Positions 46,923-60,158 of a stretch of 64,000 nucleotides of DNA are shown piece after piece. This DNA is from Paramarasmius palmivorus. Its lineage: Eukaryota; Basidiomycota; Agaricomycetes; Agaricales; Marasmiaceae. Position 1 is the first letter of the stretch. Each line of letters opens with the position of its first letter. Where the stretch lies: NCBI GenBank assembly GCA_037176845.1, contig JAYKXP010000013.1:496001-560000 (forward strand), read 5' to 3'. A program made the position numbers and the translations under genes. The notes below the pieces were generated by a model. The model was not told where the DNA came from. It saw nothing but the letters and a program-made list of their open reading frames with translations, and ran no database searches.

Positions 46923-48065
46923 ATGGCACCAAAACTTTGCGCCCTGTGCCAAACCCAAAAAGCCATTCTCAAACGTCCAAAAACAGGCCAACAAATCTGC
47001 AAATCATGTTTTTTCCTCGTTTTTGAAACAGAGGTACACAACACTATCGTTTCTTCCAACCTTTTCTCCCCGGGGACAGAGTCGCCATCGGTGCTTCTGG
47101 AGGCAAAGACTCGACGGTTCTAGCGTATGTGCTCAAGACGTTGAATGAACGTTATGGGTACGGCCTCGAGCTGTTTTTACTCTCCATCGATGAGGGCATT
47201 ACGGGCTATCGAGATGATTCGTTGGAAACGGTCAAGAGGAATCAGATCCAGTATGATATGCCGTTGAAGATTTTATCATATGAGGAGCTTTATGGTGGAT
47301 GGACGATGGATAAGATCGTCGACCGAGTCGGGAGAAAGAATAACTGCACTTTTTGCGGTGTCTTTCGTAGGCAGGCGTTGGATAGAGGGGCTGAAGGGCT
47401 AGGTGTGGATCATATCGTGACAGGGCACAACGCCGATGATGTTGCAGAGACTGTGTTGATGAACAGTACGTCTCCCCTCTTCTTTTCCTCATTTAAACCA
47501 ATCTAACAATGACTGGGGTAGTCATGAGAGGCGACATCGCCCGCCTAGGCCGCTGTACAGCCATCTGCACCCAAGGCTCCGACACCGACACCATCAAGAG
47601 ATCCAAACCCTTCAAATACGCATACGAAAAAGAAATCGTCATGTACGCCTACTTCAAGCATCTAGACTACTTTTCAACTGAATGTATATATTCTCCGGAT
47701 GCGTATCGTGGACACGCGAGGACGTTTTTGAAGGATTTGGAAGCGGCGAGGCCGAGTGCGATTATTGATATTATACATTCGGGAGAGGCGTTTGCGGTTA
47801 AAGAGGAAGTGAAGAGTGGTATGAAGGGGTTGGGAAGGTGTAGAAGGTGTGGGTATATTTCGTCGAACGAGTTGTGTAAGGCTTGTGTGCTCTTGGAAGG
47901 GTTGGAGAGAGGTGGTGGGGAGGTAGGTTTTGGGTTTGGGTTTTTTGGGTGTGACTAACATCTGAACAGGACAAGGAGACGGGCGAGATGAAGACAATAC
48001 CGTTCTATACGCGGTCCAACGGCAAACGAGAAGGACAGGCAGCGGTTGAGGTCGAGGTTGGTTGA
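46923..48065 (+). CDS. NCS6: Cytoplasmic tRNA 2-thiolation protein 1
   Basis: ATP-pyrophosphatase that, with Ncs2 and Urm1, thiolates U34 of cytosolic Lys, Glu and Gln tRNAs. N-terminal CxxC pair (LCALC...ICKSC), [13 protein letters not shown]-loop [93 protein letters not shown]-terminal [16 protein letters not shown]. Introns at 47464-47520 and about 47922-47969; stop 48063-48065. At 47072-47075 (CCCCGGGG) the frame of [18 protein letters not shown] does not continue into [13 protein letters not shown]; one G appears to be missing. A 46-nt GT-AG excision here would delete conserved residues. Probably a sequence error or a real frameshift in an essential-type gene. Confidence 0.9.
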
Positions 48066-48814
48066 TTGGCCACCTTGACACTACTATTCGTGGTTTTTGG
48101 TGACTTGAGAGTATCAGAGGGGTGTACGGTGTATTAGGTGTGTACCATAGCTATGGACTGGTACGTTACGCGCGCTATATTCTTGGAGCTGCTACTAATG
48201 CACCCCACAGGTTACCTATGTATCATGATCTTTAGAATATCTAGAACCTCTACCGATCTACGGTCTGACTATTCAAAGGATACGAAATTCAGGGTTTCAT
48301 CACTATATTCATATTCGAATGCGAGGAACTCTAATCGAGTCACCGTATTGTCGATGTCATGACATTCTATTCTGTTTTTCTACTTTCCCTTTCTTTCCAT
48401 CCTCTGGCAATGTGACTGTTCCTAATGACTGAACCTAAATCCTGACAGGCACCTCGGTCCTGTACAATTCATTTTTGTTTTTGGATCGGAATTTCAGAAG
48501 ACCGGGTTCGTTGTTCGGTACGCAGGGGGGCGGGGTGGCACCTCGGGCTTCAAGCTCCAATTACCAGTATACAGAAACTTGATGCAGGACGTCCATCCCA
48601 GAGGTAAGTATACGGGATAACGAAAGGCACTACGTACAATACTCGCTTCAGTGCACGGTGAGTCTTCCTTGCGAGTCATAGGATTGCCTCTCTACGACTT
48701 CTCACACAAATTTGGGGTGCGCAGCACCACCCTTGTTACATCACAAAGTATGTGTGGATCTATCTCTTCGGGTCAGTTATCAGCTACTCATAAGAGTCTT
48801 GCTTCAAGGATAGG
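48066..48814. other. Intergenic, nothing recognised
   Basis: About 750 bp from the NCS6 stop to the T3 TATA box. No gene, repeat or RNA seen. Confidence 0.45.
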
Positions 48815-48820
48815 TATAAA
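48815..48820 (+). promoter_or_regulatory. TATA box of T3
   Basis: TATAAA in GGTATAAATACCACACC, 71-76 bp before the T3 ATG. Best match to a canonical TATA box among the T genes. Confidence 0.6.
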
Positions 48821-48890
48821 TACCACACCGTCTTGTGGATGTGTTCCTCAGAACATCTGAACACATCTCTCTCTTCAACACTTCAACATC

Positions 48891-50154
48891 ATGAGCACAC
48901 CCGTAGCAGCCTCACAAGTCGATTCTCCGCGTGGTAGACTTGCGCTGTTCAGCATCTACGCCGACAGTGTGGCTACTGGACGCGCACAGGGCGCTGACCG
49001 TGTCTATAACGCAGCATTTAACGACAAACAGCAAGCTACTCCAGAGTACGTTGGCGTCGAGATCATAGTGTATTATGCCGCATTCTGATACCCTCGTAGC
49101 GTCGTCATCAACAAATTTTGGAAAAATGCCGATAATAAGGAAATTGTGGACGCGTTCATGAACAACAAGCTTTGCATTGAAGCAGCTCAAGGCAAGCAGG
49201 AGGCTTTTGACGCCTACAAGAAGTATGCTGTGGTGAGTATCGATTCCAGGTATCCAGGTCTTTGGGCTAATGTATAATACGACCTAAAGCAAGACTACTT
49301 CTACCTCCTGGACTGGTTCAAATTCAGAGTCCTCCGTCTGGCTACTCTTCCGCACAACGATTTCAACCTTGTCCCGCTCGGCGACGAACTCGACTCTGTC
49401 TATAAATCCTTATATGATTTCGTGATTGACTGGTATATTACCTGTCTGAAACCCGTGTCGCAAAAGGACAGAGGGGTCGGGCTGAAACCCGAGGATTTTC
49501 AAGTCGAACGAACGGTTGGGGAGATTGCTTATGGACAGTTTTTGCAGAACAATGCGCGCGAGGATGATTGGTACAACCTCCATATCATCTTGATCGGGTG
49601 TTATTGGGTAGGTTATTGTCTTTTTGATTGTGGGCTCACCGCTGATTTTTCTACAATAGGCATGGTCCAAGCTCGCGGTGAACCTGTACAATGATGCTAA
49701 TACAAAGAGGGATACGATATTCTGGAATAACTGGATCGTGCCGAATGTTAAAGTAATCGACGATAAGACGGCTGAAATGGCCGATTTCGCCAACGCATTA
49801 TCTTGTGAGTGCCTTTAGTTGGCCGACTTGATGAATGTGTGTTGAGATCTTTTGATAGTGTTCCTAGATGAGAATGCACAGACATATACATCGAAGATGT
49901 CTGATGAACAGGCACAGGAGCTCTTCCGAACCGCCCTTCGCCTTGAGGTTGGGCTTTTCAATTCGTCATATGATACTCCAGTGAAGAGGCCAAAGACGGC
50001 TTCACGTTTGCCTGTTGGAATTCGTGAGCTTTCCGGGTCTCCAGGTCAAGAAGGCCAGGGACCTCAGAGCCGCGGCGCGTGGAAAAAATTGTTGGGGTTG
50101 CGACCTGAAGGTGACGATGGAGACGACAAAGGAGATGTTGCAGGAAAGAAGTAG
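48891..50154 (+). CDS. TenA/heme-oxygenase-like protein, copy T3
   Basis: Five exons, all open. MSTPVAASQVDSPRGRLALF...; VVINKFWKNADNKEIVDAF...YKKYAV; QDYFYLLDWFKFRVLRLATL...; AWSKLAVNLYNDANTKRD...; C-terminal FRTALRLEVGLFNSSYD and tail PGQEGQGPQSRGAWKKLLGL. Highly conserved block between copies: DFQVERTVGEIAYGQFLQNN then NLHIILIGCYW. The Cys of GCYW, Asp of QDYFYL and Glu of LEVGLF match the expected TenA active-site positions. Its stop is 194 bp from the stop of F-box E on the opposite strand. It shares inner-pair residues with T2. Cytosolic (no signal peptide). Substrate unknown; thiamin salvage is the family precedent. Confidence 0.7.
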
Positions 50155-50347
50155 GATATGTAGTCTGCTATGATAGTACCCATGTACCCATCAATAACGA
50201 TGGCAAGTTCAATATAAGTACAAGATATCAGGTTTCTGGAAAACTCGTCCAATATTTGACGTATCGACACATGTAAGTGATATCAAGAAAAGCGGTAAAT
50301 TAGACTATGGATCTAGTGAGAGTAACAGAATGCACAAGCCCGAAATA

Positions 50348-51919
50348 TCAGTCAAAACTATCCCGACTCAGCCCAAGCCAATCGGTAGCGTTCGCAGGCC
50401 AAAATTTAACTTGCAGCCCCTGCTCTTCAAACTGCCCCATTCCCACACGCATCTCTTCTGAAAGACTACCATCGGGGATAGTCAGTTTCCAGAGCTTTGA
50501 CGCACGTGTCGATAGCATTTTGGTCCATGTTTCGTCATTGAACGTGCTAGGTATGCTGGTCATAGTGAGAGTTTGCAATTGAGGAAGGAAGCGTGGGCTT
50601 CCTGACCCCATTGGAACCTGCTCGGCCAGGCATTGCATAAGTTCTTGTGTCGGGCTCTCGACAACAAGGTCTGACAATGTGGGGGTGTAGTCTAATAGTC
50701 GAGAGAGCGGGATGAGGGTATCTGCGCCACCACGATTTCGAGAACCATTGTCGGTAAATCGAAGTCTTGTCATCGTGCCTCCTGAACGGGCAAGGAGAGA
50801 TTCGAGGGGTTGCCACTGAAGTTCCAATCGAGGCGCCAATTCCAGGCACGAGAATTCTCGGCCTGGTCGGATACAATCGAGGAAATTGGTATGAAAAGAT
50901 TCTGCCTCCGCCAACGGCTCCATAAGGACCAGCTTTCTTAAGCGCGGTAAATGAATCTCTGTCCCTGGCGTGCAGCAATGGAGGTGATCGCCATAGTAAG
51001 TGAGGCTGGATAGGGACATGTGAGGTAGTGGTTCGCAGGTGACTCTATTGTGACCCGGAAATCCCCTGTAAAACCTCTCTAGCTGGTTCCATGGCAGTTT
51101 CAGCGATATGGCAGCACTAGTAGCCTCAATACTGCAGCGAATGACAACGCTGCGCAGCTTTGGCGCGAATTCGAATGCATCACAGACTATGCTCTGCGGT
51201 AAGCGCCCCGAAAGTGTAAAATACACGGAGCGTAGTGTAGGTATGTCCGCTTTGATCATTGATGACATACTGCTCAACATATCCCAACTATCCTCTAGGA
51301 AAAACCGGAGATGAACCGCTTCCCATCTGAAACAGTGAGCGTAGAGAGCAAGGAAGAAGGGGTGATTCGAATTGGGACGTGGGGCAGTGATTTGAATGGT
51401 CAATGGGAGAGAACCTGATCGGCGCAAGTAGATTGAAAGTAGGCTAGCCATTCCAGAGATCTTCTGGGACAAACATCGGAGTTCTGCTATCCAGATGCGT
51501 ACACGAGTCCAGAGGGACGGCGAGGTCAAGGTCACCTGTCGCCAGCGTCGACAAACTTGACCCAATGACCATGGGGGCTGCGTCGTGTCAAGAGTGGGAG
51601 TTTCGCTCATCGGTGTGCCGACGTCGAACGATTCAATACAAGCAAGAAAAACTTCCCGAAGGATCTCATCCGGTAGATCGCGGATAGGATGAAGAATCTT
51701 CTTGTATGTCTGGAAGTAGCTTGTGAGTCGTGTTTCCTCCTCCTGTAGTATACGAATCTTCTCTAAAGCCTCTGAGATTTCGCGTCTGATGCCTATGAGA
51801 CGATTATTCACTGCTGAGAGCTCTTGTTGATATACTACTCGGTCCGTGGCACACAGAATATCGTTGGTTTTGGTCAGATTTTCTGCAGCGGCAGATGGGG
51901 CGTGTATTTTTGCATCCAT
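50348..51919 (-). CDS. F-box protein E, intact
   Basis: Single-exon, 523 residues, best reference for the local family. N-terminal coiled coil: IHAPSAAAENLTKTNDILCA, NNRLIGIRREISEALEKIRI, LQEEETRL; F-box ILHPIRDLPDEILREVFLAC; LDTTQPPWSLGQVCRRWRQV and SPSLWTRVRI; then LRR-like repeats (LPRLRKLVLMEPLAEAESFH; LLDYTPTLSDLVVESP) and C-terminus LGLSRDSFD. Predicted SCF adaptor. Tail-to-tail with T3 (194 bp). No stop, frameshift or unusual residue seen. Confidence 0.85.
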   Translation of the reverse strand: MDAKIHAPSAAAENLTKTNDILCATDRVVYQQELSAVNNRLIGIRREISEALEKIRILQEEETRLTSYFQTYKKILHPIRDLPDEILREVFLACIESFDVGTPMSETPTLDTTQPPWSLGQVCRRWRQVTLTSPSLWTRVRIWIAELRCLSQKISGMASLLSIYLRRSGSLPLTIQITAPRPNSNHPFFLALYAHCFRWEAVHLRFFLEDSWDMLSSMSSMIKADIPTLRSVYFTLSGRLPQSIVCDAFEFAPKLRSVVIRCSIEATSAAISLKLPWNQLERFYRGFPGHNRVTCEPLPHMSLSSLTYYGDHLHCCTPGTEIHLPRLRKLVLMEPLAEAESFHTNFLDCIRPGREFSCLELAPRLELQWQPLESLLARSGGTMTRLRFTDNGSRNRGGADTLIPLSRLLDYTPTLSDLVVESPTQELMQCLAEQVPMGSGSPRFLPQLQTLTMTSIPSTFNDETWTKMLSTRASKLWKLTIPDGSLSEEMRVGMGQFEEQGLQVKFWPANATDWLGLSRDSFD

Positions 51920-53396
51920 AGGCCAGCGAACGGCCGGGTTTGTTCGCCGTCTCGGGTCGTCGAAACAGTCACTGTTTGCTCGATAATGGCTGTCGAGATG
52001 ATTTCAATCACAATGGGAAGGGCTGATTAATAAGTTACATACCCCACTGAGCGACCTGGTGGATTCCTCCAGAGGGTGTTGAATTCAACCCCGATTTGCG
52101 AAGGCGAGTCGTAGTGTGAGAACAAAAAGGGAAGTAACGCGAAGCGCCCGAACTCGGGCTGGAACCGGCTTCGCAACGGCACCTTCCTCCATTTCGAATC
52201 CTCCGACTCTTAGAATTGTCCACCGTTCGCTACATTCAAAGTGAAGGTTTTCGGAACTTTTGGTTCGGACATAAGCGTATGTATCAAAAGGCGTGTATTG
52301 ACATTTTGACCATGCGTGCTGACATACGCTGACTCGGACATCCACTGGTATACTAGAACCAGACAAGCCCAAGACTCGAGATATTGCCGCTAGGAACTTG
52401 ACATACAGTACATCGGACTGTTGCCCGCCTCAGGATGTAGTCTTCAGATATGTGGGAATGCAAAGAGTCGGCAATGATTCTTCAACATTTTGGGGGCAAG
52501 TGAGTGACTCTGCCTTACATGAAGTGACGAATTCTCAGGACTATTGATAGCAACGACCTGGGATATGAGGATCCATCGAGATTCGAGCGAATTAGATCGA
52601 CCTCTTCTTGAATTTCGTGTTGGTCTCACTTGCGTGGAACATCACGATTCACAAGCTCGAGAGAGGGTTTTGTGATATCAGTATACCCAGGAACCTCGTA
52701 CACCTATTTCGCGTCTTGCCAAACTCAGCAATCGCGGGCAGCAAGTTGGTCTCCGAAACATGGACTGGAGAGATGTGTGCAACTCTGTAGTTTATATACT
52801 GGAAGCTACGTTTCAAATTTTTATGACAAGGACGTTCACTTCGTTTCGGGCAGGAGCCTAAGATTTGTATGCCACAGCTTCCACGGCACGCGTTGACTCT
52901 GGCTCCTTATCTCTCGTTAGTAATTCTTTGATCTATCATCAACGTGTTCGCTGACTGGACCTGAATCTGACGGGTAGCTTGACTTTGAGGTTGCGCCACC
53001 TCATTCACTGAGGGCCACTTGACCCAGAAGTTGTTGGCCGAAGACACAACATGATGCCCCAAAGTTGGGGTGTTTTCGATGCTGTGGAATGTCAAGGTAT
53101 AAGCTTCTAAGTTGCGTGGGTTCGCGCGTCACAAGCTGCTATGGAAGCGATTAGATGACCACATCTTACCGCATCGGTGTTCAAGTACGCGTGAATCTTG
53201 TTTCCCGAGTTCCGCAAGCACGTATCACAAGATATGTCTTTGCACACAGCTGACATCACATAGAATTTCAAGGGTGCATATATCCTTTCAACGCGGAGAT
53301 TGTGCTTTGTCCAGCGTAAGTTCTGGCTACTGTGTGACAGTTTGCATGCACACTACTGATTCCACTTTTTCCGGTAGATCCACCGTTACGAACACT
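51920..53396. other. Intergenic, 1.5 kb without a supported gene
   Basis: Between the heads of F-box E and T4. In the other U-F units a U gene would be expected upstream of the F-box; only a weak TATGTAAC string (minus strand, about 52033-52042) recalls that spacer. Open frames here (for example 52630-52896) show no similarity to U exons that I could establish. Confidence 0.4.
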
Positions 53397-53402
53397 TATA
53401 AG
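53397..53402 (+). promoter_or_regulatory. TATA box of T4
   Basis: TATAAG in ACTTATAAGGACCCTGC, about 70 bp before the T4 ATG. Confidence 0.5.
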
Positions 53403-53470
53403 GACCCTGCTCTTCTGGGCCAAGGACCTCAGGACACCTCCAGCCTCTTCAATTGACAATCTCCCTCGAA

Positions 53471-54689
53471 ATGACCGCTCTCACCAGCAAAGCCAACATT
53501 AAGTCTTCCCGTGAAGGGTTTACGCTGTTCAGCATCTACGAAGATGGTGTACTCGCGAAACGTGGACAAGGGGCTGACCACGTCTATCAAGCAGTTTTCG
53601 AGGAGGAACAGCCGACTCCAGAGTAGGTAAATTTCGTCGCTCATTCATTTTTAACCTATTTACGATGATTTCGTGTTCAGCGTTGTGATCAGTCGATTCT
53701 GGAATGACCCCAGGAACCAAGGCATCATCGATGCTTTCATGAACAATCAACTCTGTATCGACGCTGCCCAAGGCAAGCCCGAGGCTATTGAGGCTTATAA
53801 GAGATATGCAGTGGTAGGTAACCGTCATCGATGCTGATACTAGTGAGGGGGCTAACGCATATCGGACTTTGTAGCAAGACTATTTCTATCTCCTTGACTG
53901 GTTCAAGTTCAGGGTTTTACGCCTCGCCACACTGCCGCACGATGATTTTGAGCTTGACAGTCTTGGAACAGAACTCGACTCTGTCCATAGATCGCTCAAT
54001 AATTTCGTGAAATGGTGGTACGAGACCTGTATCGCGCCCGAATCTGACGGTGGACTTGGTATGGATCCCGAGGATTTCCAGGTTGAGCGATCCATTGGAG
54101 CGATCGCTTATGGGCAGTACCTTCAGAACAATGCCCGCCAGGTCGACTGGTATAATCTTCATATTATCCTGATTGGATGCTACTGGGTATGGATACATTG
54201 TCACCAGTGGCAGTTTCGCTCATCGTGATCTAAAATAGGCATGGTCCAAGCTCGGCGTGAAGTTGTACAATGATCCCTCTACCAACAGAGACACGATATT
54301 CTACAAGACTTGGATTGCGCCGAACGTTGATACCTCAAGCGGCACTGCAGACTTGACTAGATCTGCTAAAGCTTTGTCTCGTGAGTCTATTGTCAACGTT
54401 GAAAGATGAAGCTAAGCATCTGTACGCAGAATTTCTCGACGATAACGCTGCAGCAAATGTCTCTGCGGTTTCAGACGCAGAGGCTCATGAAATATTCCGT
54501 GCAGCTCTCCGTCTCGAAGTGGGACTCTTCAATTCAGCCTACGATACTCCGGTACCCAGACCTGGACGAGTTCCTACTCTACCCGATTGGTTGCCGACCG
54601 GGCCTGGTCCCGTACAAAGATCCCGTCTTCAGATCTCTTGGGAGAAGTTGTTGGGTTTGAAAGCAGATGAGACTGATGAAAAGTTCTAG
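53471..54689 (+). CDS. TenA/heme-oxygenase-like protein, copy T4
   Basis: Five exons: MTALTSKANIKSSREGFTLF...; VVISRFWNDPRNQGIIDAF...YKRYAV; QDYFYLLDWFKFRVLRLATL-PHDDFELDSL...; AWSKLGVKLYNDPSTNRD...; EFLDDNAAANVSAVSDAEAH then FRAALRLEVGLFNSAYD. The last intron (GTGAGTC...CGCAG) is clean. Active-site-like Asp, Cys and Glu are kept. The tail differs from other copies (SRLQISWEKLLGLKADET; no SRGAW). Shares KLGVKLYNDP, NNARQ-DWYN, GGLG and LDSVH-SL with T1, forming the outer pair. Stop lies 463 bp from that of F-box F on the other strand. Confidence 0.68.
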
Positions 54690-55151
54690 GGAATGCTACG
54701 GGCGGTAACTGAGAGTTACGCTATGCATATGGCAAGTATTCAAGACACGTATTTGTTTTATTCTAGTTTCATTCGAATGTACAAGTGTCCGGGTCTCCTA
54801 AGCATCCATAGTTCCATAATTTCCTGTAAGTTCTATCATTCAGACTGGTATAAATTCTTTGTAGGTCAGACAAATGAATTAGGGCTTGACGAGTTACGAT
54901 ATATACATCGAGTTTGTAAAGACACAGAGCAAAGGTATATTCCATTACATGGAAATGATGTCTGACCGGAAAGAAGTGATTGTACGCCTTTGGCCAAGCT
55001 CAGCTCATTCACACGGACTGTAGCTACACGTTGATCCACTCTAATAATGTGTTTGGTCTGTCTTGTCAATAATCCTCGAAACGTGGAGATCATATAGAAC
55101 TTACAGCGTCAAACGAAGAGCAGATGAGTTTGAGAGTTTGCAACTCCATGT
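54690..55151. other. Convergent 3' spacer T4/F-box F
   Basis: Shared 3'UTR space of two convergent genes; no gene or repeat seen. Overlapping 3' ends are plausible. Confidence 0.4.
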
Positions 55152-56696
55152 TTAATTTCTGGGCACCGCACGAACCCATGCATTGGCATCACGATGAGTA
55201 TGAACTTGAAGCCCCTGGATTTTGAACAATGCCAACTTCATTTGCGTCTCTGCTGAGAAGGTATCTTTGAGGAAAGTTAACACGCACAGAGGCGGTACCA
55301 TCGCCAACCTGGCCGAGACCATTTTAAGGAATTCCTTCTCGTCGAGAGGGTTGGTATTGCAAAAATTGAGGGACCGCAATCGAGGAACAAAAATGGGTTG
55401 CCCATTCGCGTCGCATTGCGTAAGACACTGTATCAGGCCCTGCCTAGGTGTCGCAATGTAAAGTGAGGTCACCGCGGGTACATATCCCAATATCTGAGAG
55501 ATATCGACGTCGACACCGGCCTTGTCCGGGAAGGTCAATGTCTCTACGGTGCTCCCTGAACGAGCAAGGAATCCAGGAAGAGATGGTAAAGCCGACCCCG
55601 AAACTCGCAAATCACGTAGTTGACGACCCGGCCTGATACAGTCCAGGCTTGTACCTGGACCCCAAGGCGCCGTTTTGGGTTTTGGCATTAGGATAAGCGT
55701 TCGCAGAAATGGTAGGCGGACTTCAGTGACAGGATTACAAGTCCGAAGATGATCTTGAAAATGAGTGAGATTGAACATTTGGGGAAGTGGTTCGCTGGTA
55801 ACAGCAATCTCGTTCCCATCGGGCGTCAAGCGATGAAATCGTTCGACCTGAGTCCATGGCATCTTCAACGTGATGCCCTTGCCAATTCCCTCCAGTTTGT
55901 AATACAAATTGACCCTTTTCAGCGGTGCAAATTCAAATGCATCGATAACTCCGTCATCCGGTAAACTGCCATCAAGACGAAGATCCACGGTGTGCAAGAT
56001 GGGCGTGTCCGCTTTGATGATGGAAGACATGGCGGAGAAGACACTGAGGTCATTAATTATGAGCTGGAATCGCACTGCTGCCCACCTGGAGCAATGGGAA
56101 TAAAGAACGGAGAGAAGTGGGTGATGTGGATTTGTCGGTCGGTTCGAGCGGACCACAATTGTCAGCGGAAGAGATCCCGATCGACGCAAACAAGAAGCTA
56201 GCTGGCTAGTCATTGCACCAATGGTTTGTGATGGCGAGTCGGGTCCTGGTATAGCGAACTGGACAGAAGTCCAAAGAGAAGGGGCAGATAGCGTCACTTG
56301 TCGCCAACGACGACAAACCTGGCCTAGTGTCCACGGGGCGTTCCTCGGATCGAGCGAGTCGTGATCGGTTTCGAGATCTCGGAGAGATACTACCGAGCCC
56401 ATTCGTTCGATACAAGCGAGAAAAATTTCCCGTAAGATCTCGTCAGGTACATCCCGAATCGGGTGAAGGATTTTTGTGTATGTCTGGGAGTAGCTAACAA
56501 GTCGCGATTCCTCCTCCTGCAAGATACGCATCTTCTCAGAAGCTTCTAGAATATCGCGTCGAATATTTGCGAGACGACTCTTCACCATAGAGAACTCCTG
56601 TTGGTATATAGCGCGGTGGACGGGAGAGAGAACGTCGTTGGTTTTGGTGAAGTTTTCCGCAGCAGCAGAGGGGGCGCATATTCCTGCCTCCATCAT
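55152..56696 (-). CDS. F-box protein F, intact
   Basis: 514 residues, single exon from MMEAGICAPSAAAENFTKTN at 56696. The frame extends farther upstream to 57074, but that part does not align with any paralogue, so the family start is preferred. F-box ILHPIRDVPDEILREIFLAC; LDPRNAPWTLGQVCRRWRQV; SPSLWTSVQF; LRRs including PFLRTLILMPKPKTAPWG, LDCIRPGRQLRDLRVSG, VTSLYIATPRQGLIQCL; C-terminus NAWVRAVPRN. Predicted SCF substrate adaptor. Its complete tail shows what F-box B and C have lost. Confidence 0.85.
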   Translation of the reverse strand: MMEAGICAPSAAAENFTKTNDVLSPVHRAIYQQEFSMVKSRLANIRRDILEASEKMRILQEEESRLVSYSQTYTKILHPIRDVPDEILREIFLACIERMGSVVSLRDLETDHDSLDPRNAPWTLGQVCRRWRQVTLSAPSLWTSVQFAIPGPDSPSQTIGAMTSQLASCLRRSGSLPLTIVVRSNRPTNPHHPLLSVLYSHCSRWAAVRFQLIINDLSVFSAMSSIIKADTPILHTVDLRLDGSLPDDGVIDAFEFAPLKRVNLYYKLEGIGKGITLKMPWTQVERFHRLTPDGNEIAVTSEPLPQMFNLTHFQDHLRTCNPVTEVRLPFLRTLILMPKPKTAPWGPGTSLDCIRPGRQLRDLRVSGSALPSLPGFLARSGSTVETLTFPDKAGVDVDISQILGYVPAVTSLYIATPRQGLIQCLTQCDANGQPIFVPRLRSLNFCNTNPLDEKEFLKMVSARLAMVPPLCVLTFLKDTFSAETQMKLALFKIQGLQVHTHRDANAWVRAVPRN

Positions 56697-57380
56697 CGCC
56701 GCAAGTGAAGTGGATGCCCTTGACGCAGTGACTGTGTGGTCAAAATAGTCCTTGGGAGTTAATAGCAAGCTTGCTTTTAGCGTGACTGTCAAAATGTTTC
56801 TCAGCTTGCAACAGATATGTCGATTTTTCAGATACGCACCTCCTTCTAGCCTCCTGGGACAAATTGTATCCTTCGCTTGGAAGAGTTTTCCAGTCTGGTG
56901 ATTTGTTTGAAAGGATAGTGCACTGAGAGAGGTAGTATTTGGCAGAGCTTGATCATGAGTTGTCACACTGGGCCTGTAACACGAAATGTCACAGGAAGAA
57001 GGGCACAAGTCACACAGGTCACACTGAATCCCAGCACCTCTCACCGACCCTTGAACCCTTGAAGCTTGAAGCATCAGGCCCGGACCTTTTCCCCTGCTCT
57101 TGGACCTGACATGACTGTGTCTCTTTTCAAGACGGCAGATTCGGATTTTCTAGTTCGAACTCTTGATGCTTTTTAGGCCGTCGCTATTATAATTCATCAG
57201 GCCACCACACCACACCGAAGTCACTTGATGGACCTTAGGACCAAGAGCTTCGACTGGCGCACCTCAAAGGAAGGCATATTTTAGTAAGCCCGACTGAATT
57301 ACTGCATAATCTGGTCTGATTTTCTCATTCCTCAGCGCCGATAAAAGCATGGTATCGCTGCCTCGAATCAGTCTCGTCAA
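56697..57380. other. Divergent promoter region F-box F/GMC
   Basis: Upstream regions of two divergent genes. Contains a possible TATA-like ATAAAAG at about 57341, some 40 bp before the GMC start. No gene recognised. Confidence 0.4.
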
Positions 57381-59759
<2,379 letters not shown>

Positions 59760-60081
59760 CCGTTCCTCTAAAAATATGTTTGAGTATATGTAACCAGAAA
59801 TGATCATTATCAAGCCCTGACTCTGCACCCGGTTATAATGTCCTCCTGCCGTTGCTCGCGATTACAATGCTAGAAGAGCTAGTCTGGTTATCAATAACCA
59901 TAGAGAAAGAGCCATGAAATCCGCTGAACGAGCGAGCGCTAAGAGGTGCAGTCCTATCTCATTTATCCTTCCTCCCTGAACCTAACTCTATCTCATCTTC
60001 TAGCGTCATCGGTTCCGTCGGTATGCTACCACCGGCGGATCTGCGGTCATCCCTCCGGCCCCGCGAGTGATGCCTTTACAA

Positions 60082-60089
60082 TATATAAA
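60082..60089 (+). promoter_or_regulatory. TATA box of esterase copy 2
   Basis: TATATAAA about 70 bp before the ATG at 60159, in context CAATATATAAAGC. Confidence 0.6.
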
Positions 60090-60158
60090 GCAATCAGATG
60101 TGGATTCTTGCGATTGTTGAGGCGGGAATCCGCATCTTTCATCGTTGACAAGGGATCA

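Noticed and set aside
47033..47078. A 46-nt intron in NCS6 that would bypass the frame break
   Set aside because: It would delete VHNTIV...LF residues conserved from yeast to fungi and does not join in the right frame.
52907..53095. Minus-strand frame with RQIQVQ resembling RQIQVE of the U family
   Set aside because: Only six residues match and flanks do not align; probably coincidence.
56697..57074. Upstream extension of F-box F (Cys-rich, starting MLQASRV)
   Set aside because: No paralogue has it; the family start MMEAGICAPS at 56696 aligns with all other copies.
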